From assembly GCA_050485745.1 (NCBI GenBank), contig JBJHBY010000189.1, forward strand, positions 1 to 6,983: a stretch of DNA of 6,983 nucleotides, given 5' to 3'. The stretch is from JBJHBY01 sp050485745. Lineage in GTDB: Bacteria > Pseudomonadota > Gammaproteobacteria > Pseudomonadales > CAMLJR01. This document shows, one piece after another, positions 1-5,989 of this stretch (position 1 is its first letter; every line of letters begins with the position of its first letter). A program made the position numbers and the translations under genes. The notes below the pieces were generated by a model. That model was not told the origin of the DNA. It did not search any database and saw only the letters and a program-made list of their open reading frames with translations.

Positions 1-7
1 CAGGGGA

Positions 8-28
8 CCCGGCGGCAGCGCCGCCGGG
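8..28. repeat. Perfect GC-rich hairpin upstream of miaB
   Basis: Two 9-base arms, CCCGGCGGC (8-16) and GCCGCCGGG (20-28), are exact reverse complements around a 3-nt loop. A weaker imperfect dyad (CAGGG at 36-40 with CCCTG at 51-55) follows. No T-run follows either stem, so a classical intrinsic terminator is not supported. They could mark the 3' end of an operon lying left of the window, or be chance in very GC-rich DNA. All three + frames are open from position 1 to about 130, so a gene end here can be neither shown nor excluded. Confidence 0.35.
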
Positions 29-100
29 CGCTCGACAGGGCCGGCATGGCCCCTGCCACGGCCCCGACACCCGGCCCCGGGAGATCCTCGGGGCCTGCCC

Positions 101-129
101 TTGGGTACGGCCGACCGCGGCGATATAAT
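101..129 (+). promoter_or_regulatory. Sigma70-type promoter for miaB
   Basis: A perfect -10 hexamer TATAAT lies at 124-129. It is preceded at the ideal 17-bp spacing by TTGGGT (101-106), which matches the first three bases of the -35 consensus TTGACA. Transcription would start near 136, giving a leader of about 30 nt before the miaB ATG at 168. The AT-rich 121-140 stretch stands out from its GC-rich surroundings. This may drive miaB and possibly the downstream genes as one operon. Confidence 0.65.
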
Positions 130-167
130 GTCTGATTAATCACCCGGGCCACCCCAGCCGAGACGCC

Positions 168-1520
168 ATGAGCGACAAACCCCGCAAGCTGTACATCAAG
201 ACCCACGGCTGCCAGATGAACGAATACGACTCCGCGCGTATTCGCGACCTGCTGGGGACCTCCCATGGCCTCGAGACCACCGATGACCCGGAAGAAGCGG
301 ACGTTCTGCTGCTCAACACCTGCTCCATCCGCGAAAAGGCCCAGGAAAAAGTTTTCCACCAACTGGGGCGCTGGAAGCAACTGAAAGCGCGCAAGCCCGA
401 CCTGGTGATCGGCGTTGGCGGCTGTGTGGCCAGCCAGGAGGGGGCCGCCATCGGTGAGCGCGCGCCCTATGTCGACCTCATCTTCGGCCCCCAGACCCTG
501 CACCGCGTGCCCGACATGCTGGAACAAAAGCGCCCCCAGGGGCCGGTCCTGGTCGATGTCACCTTCCCCGAGATCGAGAAATTCGACCGCCTGCCCGAGC
601 CCAGCACCGATGGCCCCAGCGCCTTTGTTTCGGTCATGGAAGGCTGCTCAAAATACTGCACCTTCTGCGTGGTGCCCTATACCCGCGGAGAAGAAGTCAG
701 CCGCCCCCTCGACGATGTCATCGCCGAGGTCGCCCACCTCGCCGGGCAGGGCGTGCGCGAAGTCAACCTGCTGGGCCAGAACGTCAATGCCTACCGCGGG
801 CGCAACCATCTGGGAGAGGCCATCGACTTCGCCGAGCTGCTGACCTGGGTGGCGGCGGTGCCTGGCATCGAGCGCATCCGCTACACCACGTCCCATCCGG
901 TCGAATTCAGCGATGCGCTGATTGAGGCCTACGCCGAAATTCCGGCACTGGTCAGTCATCTGCACCTGCCGGTGCAGAGCGGCTCGGACCGCATTCTGGC
1001 CGCGATGAAACGCGGCCACACGGCGGCGGAGTACGTCGATAAGGTCGAGCGCCTGCGCGCGGTGCGCCCCGGCATCAGCCTGTCCTCGGATTTCATCGTC
1101 GGCTTCCCCGGGGAGACAGAGCGCGATTTCGAGGACACCATGGACCTGATCGCACGGGTGGGCTTCGACCATTCCTTCAGCTTCGTTTACAGTGCGCGCC
1201 CCGGCACCCCTGCAGCAACACTGCCCGACGACACCCCCGAGGCGCTGAAGAAACAGCGCCTGGCCCTGCTGCAGCAACGCATCAACCAGCAGGCCATGGC
1301 GATCAGCCGGCACATGGTGGGCGGCGTCGAGCGCATTCTGGTCAGCGGCCCCTCGAAGCGCGACCCCGGGCAGCTCTCCGGGCGCACAGAGAACAACCGG
1401 GTCGTGAATTTTCAATCGAATAATCAATCACTTGCCGGAGAGTTTTGCAACGTCGTGATTCGCGAAGCACTGCCCAACTCGCTGCGCGGCGAGCTGCTCG
1501 ACAGCGTCGGCCCGGGCTGA
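168..1520 (+). CDS. miaB: tRNA-2-methylthio-N6-dimethylallyladenosine synthase MiaB
   Basis: MiaB is a cytoplasmic radical-SAM enzyme that adds a methylthio group to i6A37 of tRNAs reading UNN codons, giving ms2i6A. The 450-residue protein has the family layout. The N-terminal UPF0004 domain has its three cluster cysteines at C15 (THGCQMN), C52 (NTCSIREKA) and C86 (GGCVASQEG). The radical-SAM CxxxCxxC motif is C160/C164/C167 (GCSKYCTFC), followed by VVPYTRG. A C-terminal TRAM RNA-binding domain covers roughly residues 378-445. Length is close to E. coli MiaB (474). The start ATG at 168 gives the usual short lead-in before YIKTHGCQMNEYDS. Its Shine-Dalgarno is weak (GAG near 160-162). It is first in the block and has its own promoter. 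No key residue is missing. Confidence 0.97.
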   Translation: MSDKPRKLYIKTHGCQMNEYDSARIRDLLGTSHGLETTDDPEEADVLLLNTCSIREKAQEKVFHQLGRWKQLKARKPDLVIGVGGCVASQEGAAIGERAPYVDLIFGPQTLHRVPDMLEQKRPQGPVLVDVTFPEIEKFDRLPEPSTDGPSAFVSVMEGCSKYCTFCVVPYTRGEEVSRPLDDVIAEVAHLAGQGVREVNLLGQNVNAYRGRNHLGEAIDFAELLTWVAAVPGIERIRYTTSHPVEFSDALIEAYAEIPALVSHLHLPVQSGSDRILAAMKRGHTAAEYVDKVERLRAVRPGISLSSDFIVGFPGETERDFEDTMDLIARVGFDHSFSFVYSARPGTPAATLPDDTPEALKKQRLALLQQRINQQAMAISRHMVGGVERILVSGPSKRDPGQLSGRTENNRVVNFQSNNQSLAGEFCNVVIREALPNSLRGELLDSVGPG

Positions 1521-1549
1521 TGCCCGTCGCGGGCAGCGGGCATGGTTTT
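1521..1549 (+). terminator. Weak hairpin plus T-run after miaB
   Basis: Immediately after the miaB stop, TGCCCG (1521-1526) can pair with CGGGCA at either 1530-1535 or 1537-1542. TTTT follows at 1546-1549. The stem is only 6 bp and the T-run short and offset, so at best it is a partial terminator or attenuator between miaB and phoH. A second small dyad, GGTTT (1544-1548) with AAACC (1554-1558), overlaps it. A weak -10-like TATCCT lies at 1569-1574 without a convincing -35. Confidence 0.22.
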
Positions 1550-1582
1550 CCCGAAACCCCAATGGCGTTATCCTAGGCCTCC

Positions 1583-1621
1583 ATGTTTCCAGCCGCGATG
1601 CGGCCAGACCCCGACGCTTGA
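1583..1621 (+). other. Possible 12-codon leader ORF ending on the phoH start
   Basis: An ATG at 1583, with AGG 5 nt upstream (1575-1577), opens a 12-residue frame (MFPAAMRPDPDA). Its TGA (1619-1621) overlaps the phoH TTG start (1618-1620) as TTGA. The phoH TTG itself has no visible Shine-Dalgarno. The arrangement would allow translational coupling, but an ORF this short can arise by chance and nothing else supports it. Confidence 0.2.
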
Positions 1622-2616
1622 ATACATCATCCTCGACCCAAGCGGTTCTCACCCTGGAACCGGCGGACCATCGCCAGCTGGCCAATGTCTGTGGCCCATT
1701 CGACGAGCACCTGCGCCTGATCGAACAGCGCCTCGGTCTGCGCATCAACTCCCGCGGCAATGTCTTCCAGCTCGACGGCCGTCCCGGGCCCGTGGCCACA
1801 GGGCGGCAGATCCTGCTCGACCTGTTCGGGGAGTCGCGCCGCGGAACCCATCTCACTCCCGAACTGGTGCACCTACACTTGCAAACCTCCAAGCCGGAAA
1901 CCGACGCCCCCGACACAGATGCCCCGAGCGGCGCCGAGATCCATACGCGCAAGCTCCAGGTCAAACCGCGCGGCCTGAATCAGCAGGCCTACGTCAAGCG
2001 CATCCGCGAGCACGATCTGAATTTCGGTGTCGGCCCGGCCGGTACCGGCAAGACCTATCTTGCGGTGGCCTGCGCCGTCGAGGCCCTGCTGGCGGACCGG
2101 GTGCGGCGCATCCTGCTGGTGCGCCCGGCGGTGGAAGCCGGTGAAAAGCTGGGCTTCCTGCCCGGCGATCTCGCGCAGAAGATCGACCCCTACCTGCGCC
2201 CGCTCTACGATGCGCTCTATGACATGCTCGGCTTCGAGACGGTGCACAAGCTGATCGAGCGCAACGTCATCGAGATCGCCCCCCTGGCCTATATGCGCGG
2301 GCGCACCCTCAACGAGGCGTTCATCATCCTCGACGAGAGCCAGAACACCACGCGCGAACAGATGAAGATGTTCCTCACCCGTATCGGCTTCGGCTCCACC
2401 GCGGTGATCACCGGGGATGCCACCCAGATCGACCTGCCCCGCGGCAACCACTCCGGCCTGATTCACGCCCTGCGGGTTCTGGAGAACGTCAAGCACATCA
2501 GTTTTACCTGGTTCGAGTCCCGGGATGTGGTACGCCACCCCCTGGTGCAGGCCATCGTCGAGGCCTATGCCGCTTTCGACGATACCGCCGACGTGCAGGA
2601 CAAACCGCGGCGATGA
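1618..2616 (+). CDS. ybeZ: PhoH-family ATPase YbeZ
   Basis: This is a cytoplasmic PhoH-like P-loop NTPase, the YbeZ partner of the YbeY RNase in rRNA maturation. The 332-residue protein follows E. coli YbeZ (346) closely. The N-terminal segment contains LTLEPADHRQLANVCGPF. Walker A is GPAGTGKT at residues 139-146. RPAVEAGEKLGFLPGDL and PYLRPLYDALYDMLGFE follow. Walker B is IILDE (D239-E240) with SQNTT, and the conserved RIGF and VITGD come after it. The start is TTG at 1618: it yields MNTSSSTQ directly before the conserved region, and no in-frame ATG or GTG lies upstream. The ATG codons at 1583 and 1598 are in another frame that stops at 1621. The 3' end overlaps ybeY as ATGA, suggesting coupled translation. 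Biochemical function is inferred from the family. Confidence 0.95.
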   Translation: MNTSSSTQAVLTLEPADHRQLANVCGPFDEHLRLIEQRLGLRINSRGNVFQLDGRPGPVATGRQILLDLFGESRRGTHLTPELVHLHLQTSKPETDAPDTDAPSGAEIHTRKLQVKPRGLNQQAYVKRIREHDLNFGVGPAGTGKTYLAVACAVEALLADRVRRILLVRPAVEAGEKLGFLPGDLAQKIDPYLRPLYDALYDMLGFETVHKLIERNVIEIAPLAYMRGRTLNEAFIILDESQNTTREQMKMFLTRIGFGSTAVITGDATQIDLPRGNHSGLIHALRVLENVKHISFTWFESRDVVRHPLVQAIVEAYAAFDDTADVQDKPRR

Positions 2617-3116
2617 ACGCTCTCGACCTCGACCTGCAGACAGCCTGTGCGGATACCGCGGGTCTGCCCGTGGCAGACGACTTCCGGCGCTGGGCGCTGG
2701 CGGCGCTGGCCGACCACGGCAACACTGTGGAACTGACCGTGCGCCTGGTGGACGAGGCGGAAATGCAGGCGCTCAACCGGCGCTATCGCGGCCAGGACAA
2801 GCCCACCAACGTGCTGTCGTTCCCGGCCGAACTGCCCGATGAGCTCGACCTGCCCCTGCTCGGTGACCTGGTGATCTGTGCACCCCTGGTGGCGCGCGAA
2901 GCGGCGGACCAGGGCAAACCGGCACGGGCCCACTGGGCACACCTGGTGGTGCATGGCATCCTGCACCTGCGCGGACACGACCACATCGAAGACGACGAGG
3001 CGGAACACATGGAGGCGGAGGAAATCCGCATTCTCGCCAGCCTTGACTACCCCGACCCCTATGAAGTCGCCCCACCGGAGGACAGAACCCAAAGTCATGA
3101 GCGACGATCGATCTAG
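2613..3116 (+). CDS. ybeY: Endoribonuclease YbeY (16S rRNA maturation factor)
   Basis: YbeY is a zinc-dependent single-strand endoribonuclease needed for 16S rRNA 3'-end maturation and ribosome quality control. The UPF0054 signature HGILHLRGHDH gives the metal ligands H114, H118 and H124. The conserved R59 (NRRYRGQDKPTNVLSFP) is present, at the same numbers as in E. coli YbeY. The start ATG overlaps the phoH stop by 4 nt. The protein is 167 residues against 155 in E. coli. The extra length is a tail after DYPDPYE (APPEDRTQSHERRSI). The last 20 nt overlap the original start of ybeX. Its TAG stop (3114-3116) lies inside the CTAG at the edge of the inserted element. If CTAG is the target duplication, the stop was unchanged by the insertion. 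Confidence 0.96.
   Translation: MNALDLDLQTACADTAGLPVADDFRRWALAALADHGNTVELTVRLVDEAEMQALNRRYRGQDKPTNVLSFPAELPDELDLPLLGDLVICAPLVAREAADQGKPARAHWAHLVVHGILHLRGHDHIEDDEAEHMEAEEIRILASLDYPDPYEVAPPEDRTQSHERRSI
3097..3116 (+). pseudogene. Relic of the native ybeX start, cut off by an insertion
   Basis: ATG at 3097 reads MSDDRS, which matches the start of E. coli YbeX/CorC (MSDDNS). After six codons the inserted element begins. Joining 3097-3116 to the sequence from 3559, keeping one CTAG, restores a continuous frame MSDDRSSHDPGDKSWIEK. In the present sequence the frame instead runs into the element and ends at TAG 3556-3558, out of phase with ybeX. A good GGAGG (3077-3081) lies upstream but 15 nt from the ATG, farther than usual. 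Confidence 0.72.
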
Positions 3117-3147
3117 GGCCTGCCATCATTCCCCCCTGGCGTCGCGG
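3113..3147 (+). repeat. Left terminal inverted repeat of the element
   Basis: It starts CTAGGGCCTGCCATCATT and runs through a C-run to GGCGTCGCGG. Its reverse complement matches 3524-3558 with three mismatches in 35 positions (at positions 11, 17 and 25 of the arm). The CTAG is counted here but is probably the target duplication, so the true repeat would start GGCCTG. Confidence 0.8.
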
Positions 3148-3272
3148 GGGTGGCGGGGTTGGGGCGGGGCGCCGACGGGGGGGGGAGTGTGGGGGGGGCA
3201 CAAGACCCAAGCGCACACCACGATGGGCGCCCAACCCGCGCCACCCCCACGGGGGGGGGGGGGGTGGTGTGG

Positions 3273-3282
3273 NNNNNNNNNN
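3273..3282. other. Assembly gap (10 N)
   Basis: Ten unknown bases, most likely a fixed-length placeholder. To the left is a run of 14 G (3251-3264) in a strongly G-biased stretch. To the right the sequence restarts with a near copy of the element's left arm. The real distance across the gap is not known and may be negative, meaning the flanks overlap. Confidence 0.95.
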
Positions 3283-3283
3283 G

Positions 3284-3320
3284 GATCTTGGGCCTTCCAT
3301 CTTTCCCCCCTGGCTTCGCG
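3284..3320 (+). repeat. Second copy of the element's left arm, right of the gap
   Basis: These 37 nt match 3110-3146 at 33 positions. All four differences are T in this copy (3289, 3296, 3302, 3315). The match includes GAT just before the CTAG, which in the left copy belongs to ybeX and not to the element. Similarity continues at the same 174-nt offset farther in (3203-3240 against 3377-3414). It is either a tandem element or, more likely, the same DNA represented twice. Confidence 0.7.
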
Positions 3321-3425
3321 TTGCTGCGGTTTTGGGGGACAGCCACTCCGCGAGGAGGAAGTTTGGTGGGCCCAAATGACCAACGAGCAACGCAGCATGG
3401 CCGCCAAACCGGCGCAACCCGAAGG

Positions 3426-3525
3426 GGTGGGGCTGTTTGGATGCAGTGCCACGTCAGTCGTTGCTCGCGTACGTCCAGTACGCCACGCGCCTCCTTCCTT
3501 GCCCTGCATCCAAACAGCCTCCACC
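3426..3525. repeat. Nested stem-loop inside the element
   Basis: GGCTGTTTGGATGCAG (3431-3446) is the exact reverse complement of 3504-3519, a 16-bp perfect stem. GGTGG (3426-3430) and CCACC (3521-3525) extend it past a single bulged T at 3520. Within the 57-nt loop lies a second perfect hairpin, GCGTAC (3467-3472) with GTACGC (3478-3483), around GTCCA. The structure could form a cruciform in DNA or a stable hairpin in the mRNA between ybeY and ybeX. Confidence 0.85.
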
Positions 3526-3558
3526 GCGACGCCCGGGGGGATTGATGACAGGCCCTAG
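3524..3558 (-). repeat. Right terminal inverted repeat of the element
   Basis: Read on the - strand it begins CTAGGGCCTGTCATCAAT and continues into a C-run and GGGCGTCGCGG, matching the left arm at 32 of 35 positions. On the + strand this arm carries a G-run followed by ATTG and ATG (3545), in frame with ybeX. Confidence 0.8.
3535..3547 (+). promoter_or_regulatory. Element-borne ribosome binding site and start codon for ybeX
   Basis: GGGGGGA (3535-3541) followed by TTG and ATG (3545-3547) forms a plausible, if imperfect, Shine-Dalgarno and start at short spacing. It lies wholly inside the right inverted repeat. The old ybeX frame, reading through the element from 3097, stops at 3556-3558, just past this ATG. 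Termination-reinitiation coupling is therefore possible if that frame is continuous across the gap. Confidence 0.5.
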
Positions 3559-4387
3559 TCACGATCCGGGAGACAAGTCCTGGATCGAAAAGATTGCCCA
3601 GGTGTTTTCGTCCGAACCCCGGACCCGGGAGGATCTCATGGAAGTCATGGAGGTCGCCCAGGAAAACGAGATCATCGACGCGGATGTCCGCAACATCATC
3701 GAGGGCGCGCTGCAGGTCAGCGCCATGCAGGTGCGTGAGATCATGGTGCCACGCCCGCAGATGGAGGTGATCCGCGCCGACCAGCCCCTGTCCAGAATCC
3801 TGCCGCGCATCATCGAGGCTGGCCACTCTCGCTACCCGGTAATCGGCGAGGCCATGGACGAAGTACTGGGGGTGCTGCTGGCCAAGGATCTGCTGCCCCA
3901 GATCCTGCAACCCGATGGCGACCAGTTCGACCTGGTCAAGCTGCTGCGCCCGGCGACGTTCGTTCCCGAGAGCAAGCGTGTCAACGTGCTGCTGCGGGAG
4001 TTCCGCGAAAACCGCAACCACATGGCCATCGTCATCGATGAGTACGGCGGCGTCTCCGGGCTGGTCACCATCGAGGATGTGCTGGAAGAAATCGTCGGCG
4101 ACATCGAGGACGAACACGACGTCGAGGAGGATGCCTTCATTCGCAAGGTCACCGACGACGATTACATCATCAAGGCCCTGACCCCGATCGAGGATTTCAA
4201 CGAGCGTTTCCAGGCCCGTTTCAGTGACGAGGAATTCGATACCATTGGCGGCATCATCCTGCAGCAGTTCGGCTATCTGCCCCGACGCAACGAGGTCGCG
4301 ACCATCGACGGCTACCAGTTCAAGGTCCTCAACGCCGACAACCGCCAGATCCATCTGTTGCGGATGACCCGGGCAGCGGAGCACTGA
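3545..4387 (+). CDS. ybeX: CBS-domain protein YbeX/CorC with a replaced N-terminus
   Basis: This is a CorC-family protein, annotated as a Mg2+/Co2+ efflux accessory and linked in E. coli to ribosome metabolism through the ybeZYX operon. From the ATG at 3545 it is 280 residues (E. coli YbeX 292). REIMVPRPQ (64-72) leads into a CBS pair at about 70-190, containing MAIVIDEYGGVSGLVTIEDVLEEIVGDIEDE (DEYGG at 165-169). A CorC_HlyC domain follows (EFDTIGGIILQQFGYLPRRNE, DGYQFKVL). No transmembrane segment is seen, so it is probably cytoplasmic. The first four residues, MTGP, come from the inserted element. The ancestral protein probably began MSDDRSSHDPGDK from 3097. An in-frame TTG at 3437 would add element-coded sequence and is less likely. 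ATG 3638 would remove conserved N-terminal sequence. Confidence 0.88.
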   Translation: MTGPSHDPGDKSWIEKIAQVFSSEPRTREDLMEVMEVAQENEIIDADVRNIIEGALQVSAMQVREIMVPRPQMEVIRADQPLSRILPRIIEAGHSRYPVIGEAMDEVLGVLLAKDLLPQILQPDGDQFDLVKLLRPATFVPESKRVNVLLREFRENRNHMAIVIDEYGGVSGLVTIEDVLEEIVGDIEDEHDVEEDAFIRKVTDDDYIIKALTPIEDFNERFQARFSDEEFDTIGGIILQQFGYLPRRNEVATIDGYQFKVLNADNRQIHLLRMTRAAEH

Positions 4388-4393
4388 TCGCGC

Positions 4394-5881
4394 ATGCAGG
4401 CAGCGCAAGCAATTCGCGGCTGGCGTGGCGACAGTCTCGCCCTGGTGGCGGGAGGGCTGGTCACCCTGTCCCTGGCGCCCTTCGGCCTGTGGCCGCTCGG
4501 CATCCTGTCCTGCGCACTGCTGCACTGGCTGCTCGGAACCGCCTCAGCGAGTCAGGGCCTGCGCCAGGGCTGGTGGTACGGAGTGGGGCTGTTCGGCAGC
4601 GGCGTGTCCTGGGTCTACGTCAGCATCCACATCTACGGCGCCGCGCCGGTGCCCCTGGCCGCGCTGCTCACCCTGCTGTTCTGTCTCGGCCTCGCGTTAC
4701 TGCCGGCCATAACCGCCTGGTGCTATGTGCGCTGGGTGAGAGACTCCCTCGCCGGCCAGACCCTCGGCTTCGCGGCGCTGTGGCTGTTGGCGGAGTGGGT
4801 ACGCAGCTGGCTGCTCACCGGCTTTCCCTGGCTCTATCTCGGTTACGCCCACCTGCACTCGCCGCTGGCCGGCTGGGCACCGTGGATCGGCGTCTTCGGC
4901 GTCGGCTTTCTGGTCGCCTTCAGTGGCGCCACGCTCAGCCACTGGCTGTCACGGCGGCGGGCGCCGCGCGGAGCGCTGGTGACCGTGGCCATACTCTGGC
5001 TGGCCGGCGCCGGGCTGACCCTGGTGGACTGGGGCCGGCCGGCCGGAGACCCTCTGCGCGTCGCCCTGGTCCAGGCCAACATCCCGCAGTCGGTGAAATG
5101 GGATCCGGAGCAGTACTGGCCCACCCTGCGCCTGTATGAATCCCTGAGCAAGCCGCTCTGGGCAGGACACGACCTGGTGGTCTGGCCGGAGGCGGCGATT
5201 CCCGGTTTTTACCAGGGCGCGCAGGGCTTTCTCGACCAGCAGGCGGAGCGGGCCCGGGAGCGGGGGGCCACGCTGATTGTGGGCACGCCCTACCGTGCCG
5301 GAGAGAGCCATTATCACAACAGTGTGATCGCTCTCGGCGTCGGCTCAGGGATCTTCCACAAGCAGCACCTCGTCCCCTTCGGCGAATTCGTTCCCCTGGA
5401 GCACTGGCTGCGAGGGCTGATCGCCTTCTTCGATCTGCCCATGTCGAGCTTCAGCCCCGGCCCGGCACAACAGCAGGCCCTGCGAATCAACGGCGTCACC
5501 CTGGGGCCCTCGATTTGCTATGAGGTTGTCTATCCGCAGCAGGTGAGCCAGTGGATGCCAGCGGCGGACATCCTCATCACCCTGTCCAACGACGCCTGGT
5601 TCGGACGCTCCATCGGCCCCCTGCAGCATCTGGAAATCGCGCGTTTCCGTGCCCTGGAGTCGGCGCGACCGATGATCCGTGCCACGGGCAGCGGCGTCAC
5701 GGCCCTGATTGATCACCGTGGTCGCATCCAGGCCAGCCTGCCCCAGTTCACCCAGGAGGTGCTCAGCGGAACAGTCACACCGCGACAGGGCATCACACCC
5801 TACATCCTGATCGGCCACCAGCCCCTGGTACTGCTGGCCGCGATCTGGCTGCTGCTGGCGCGGCGACAGCGACAGCACTGA
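4394..5881 (+). CDS. lnt: Apolipoprotein N-acyltransferase Lnt
   Basis: Lnt is an inner-membrane enzyme that transfers an acyl chain from phospholipid to the N-terminal cysteine of apolipoproteins, the last step of lipoprotein maturation. The 495-residue protein has a hydrophobic N-terminal half (about residues 12-212, with several membrane segments such as LALVAGGLVTLSLAPFGLWPLG and FAALWLLAEWVRSWLLTGFPWLYLGYA). A periplasmic nitrilase-like domain covers about 220-460, and a final membrane helix lies near 473-490. The Glu-Lys-Cys triad is visible as E266 (WPEAAIPGFY), K323 (FHKQHLVPFGEFVP) and C375 (SICYEVVYP). These correspond to E267, K335 and C387 in E. coli. ATG 4394 starts 6 nt after the ybeX stop. 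GGAG at 4378-4381 is a somewhat distant Shine-Dalgarno. Since lnt is generally essential, transcription must pass the upstream element or start downstream of it. Confidence 0.96.
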   Translation: MQAAQAIRGWRGDSLALVAGGLVTLSLAPFGLWPLGILSCALLHWLLGTASASQGLRQGWWYGVGLFGSGVSWVYVSIHIYGAAPVPLAALLTLLFCLGLALLPAITAWCYVRWVRDSLAGQTLGFAALWLLAEWVRSWLLTGFPWLYLGYAHLHSPLAGWAPWIGVFGVGFLVAFSGATLSHWLSRRRAPRGALVTVAILWLAGAGLTLVDWGRPAGDPLRVALVQANIPQSVKWDPEQYWPTLRLYESLSKPLWAGHDLVVWPEAAIPGFYQGAQGFLDQQAERARERGATLIVGTPYRAGESHYHNSVIALGVGSGIFHKQHLVPFGEFVPLEHWLRGLIAFFDLPMSSFSPGPAQQQALRINGVTLGPSICYEVVYPQQVSQWMPAADILITLSNDAWFGRSIGPLQHLEIARFRALESARPMIRATGSGVTALIDHRGRIQASLPQFTQEVLSGTVTPRQGITPYILIGHQPLVLLAAIWLLLARRQRQH

Positions 5882-5889
5882 GCCACGCC

Positions 5890-5904
5890 GGCAGTTCTTC
5901 TGCC
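5890..5904. repeat. Small hairpin after lnt
   Basis: GGCAG (5890-5894) pairs with CTGCC (5900-5904) around TTCTT, 9 nt after the lnt stop. The stem is 5 bp and has no T-run, so it is a poor terminator. It overlaps the weak -35 region of the presumed leuS promoter. Confidence 0.25.
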
Positions 5905-5924
5905 CGCGCAATCATTGCTACAAT
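5895..5924 (+). promoter_or_regulatory. Extended -10 promoter for leuS
   Basis: TACAAT (5919-5924) is a five-of-six match to TATAAT. It is preceded by TG one base upstream (5916-5917), forming an extended -10 element. The -35 is weak (TTCTTC at 5895-5900, spacer 18), as is common with extended -10 promoters. Transcription would begin near 5931, leaving a leader of about 56 nt. That leader contains a small GC stem (GCCGC 5936-5940 with GCGGC 5947-5951). It suggests leuS is transcribed separately from the ybeZYX-lnt group. Confidence 0.5.
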
Positions 5925-5977
5925 GCCGCGCCTGAGCCGCCATGCAGCGGCACTCTTACCGAGCCCCGGGACCCACC

Positions 5978-5989
5978 AGGACGACCATG
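5978..5989 (+). promoter_or_regulatory. Ribosome binding site fixing the leuS start
   Basis: AGGA at 5978-5981 lies 5 nt before ATG 5987. The other in-frame candidates, ATG 5942 and ATG 6014, have no comparable Shine-Dalgarno. By alignment ATG 6014 corresponds to the E. coli LeuS start, so the 9 extra residues depend on this site. Confidence 0.6.

Larger units (their letters stand above)
3113..3558. mobile_element. MITE-like palindromic element inserted in the ybeX start
   Basis: This stretch holds no recognisable gene. It begins and ends with CTAG (3113-3116, 3555-3558), the probable 4-bp target duplication, and its ends are inverted repeats matching at about 32 of 35 positions. Inside is a long nested stem-loop (3426-3525). 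No transposase fits inside, so it would be non-autonomous and moved by an enzyme encoded elsewhere. CTAG fits the YTAR targets reported for the IS5 group, but the family assignment is only a guess. The stretch includes a 10-N gap. If the left arm is counted once, the element is about 264 bp. Frames open across it are low-complexity (Gly, Pro, Arg) and are not credible proteins. Confidence 0.75.

Noticed and set aside
648..1427. A 259-codon open frame opposite miaB
   Set aside because: miaB on the + strand is unambiguous. This is its shadow, with no domain and no ribosome binding site.
3437..3544. N-terminal extension of ybeX from a TTG at 3437
   Set aside because: It would add 36 residues encoded entirely by the inserted element's stem-loop. 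It has no homology to the CorC N-terminus, and a better ATG lies at 3545.
3113..3558. CRISPR array or coding gene in the ybeY-ybeX gap
   Set aside because: The repeats are inverted arms and one duplicated arm, not short direct repeats with regular spacers. The open frames are Gly/Pro/Arg-rich and cross a gap.
3113..4525. A 470-codon open frame on the - strand
   Set aside because: It is antisense to ybeX and runs through the element and the N gap. The translation is low-complexity and has no recognisable domain, as often happens opposite GC-rich genes.
5942..5986. Earlier in-frame leuS start at ATG 5942
   Set aside because: It lies only about 11 nt from the predicted transcription start, lacks a good Shine-Dalgarno, and the added residues (MQRHSYRAPGPTRTT) do not resemble any LeuS N-terminus. 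The ATG at 5987 has AGGA 5 nt upstream.
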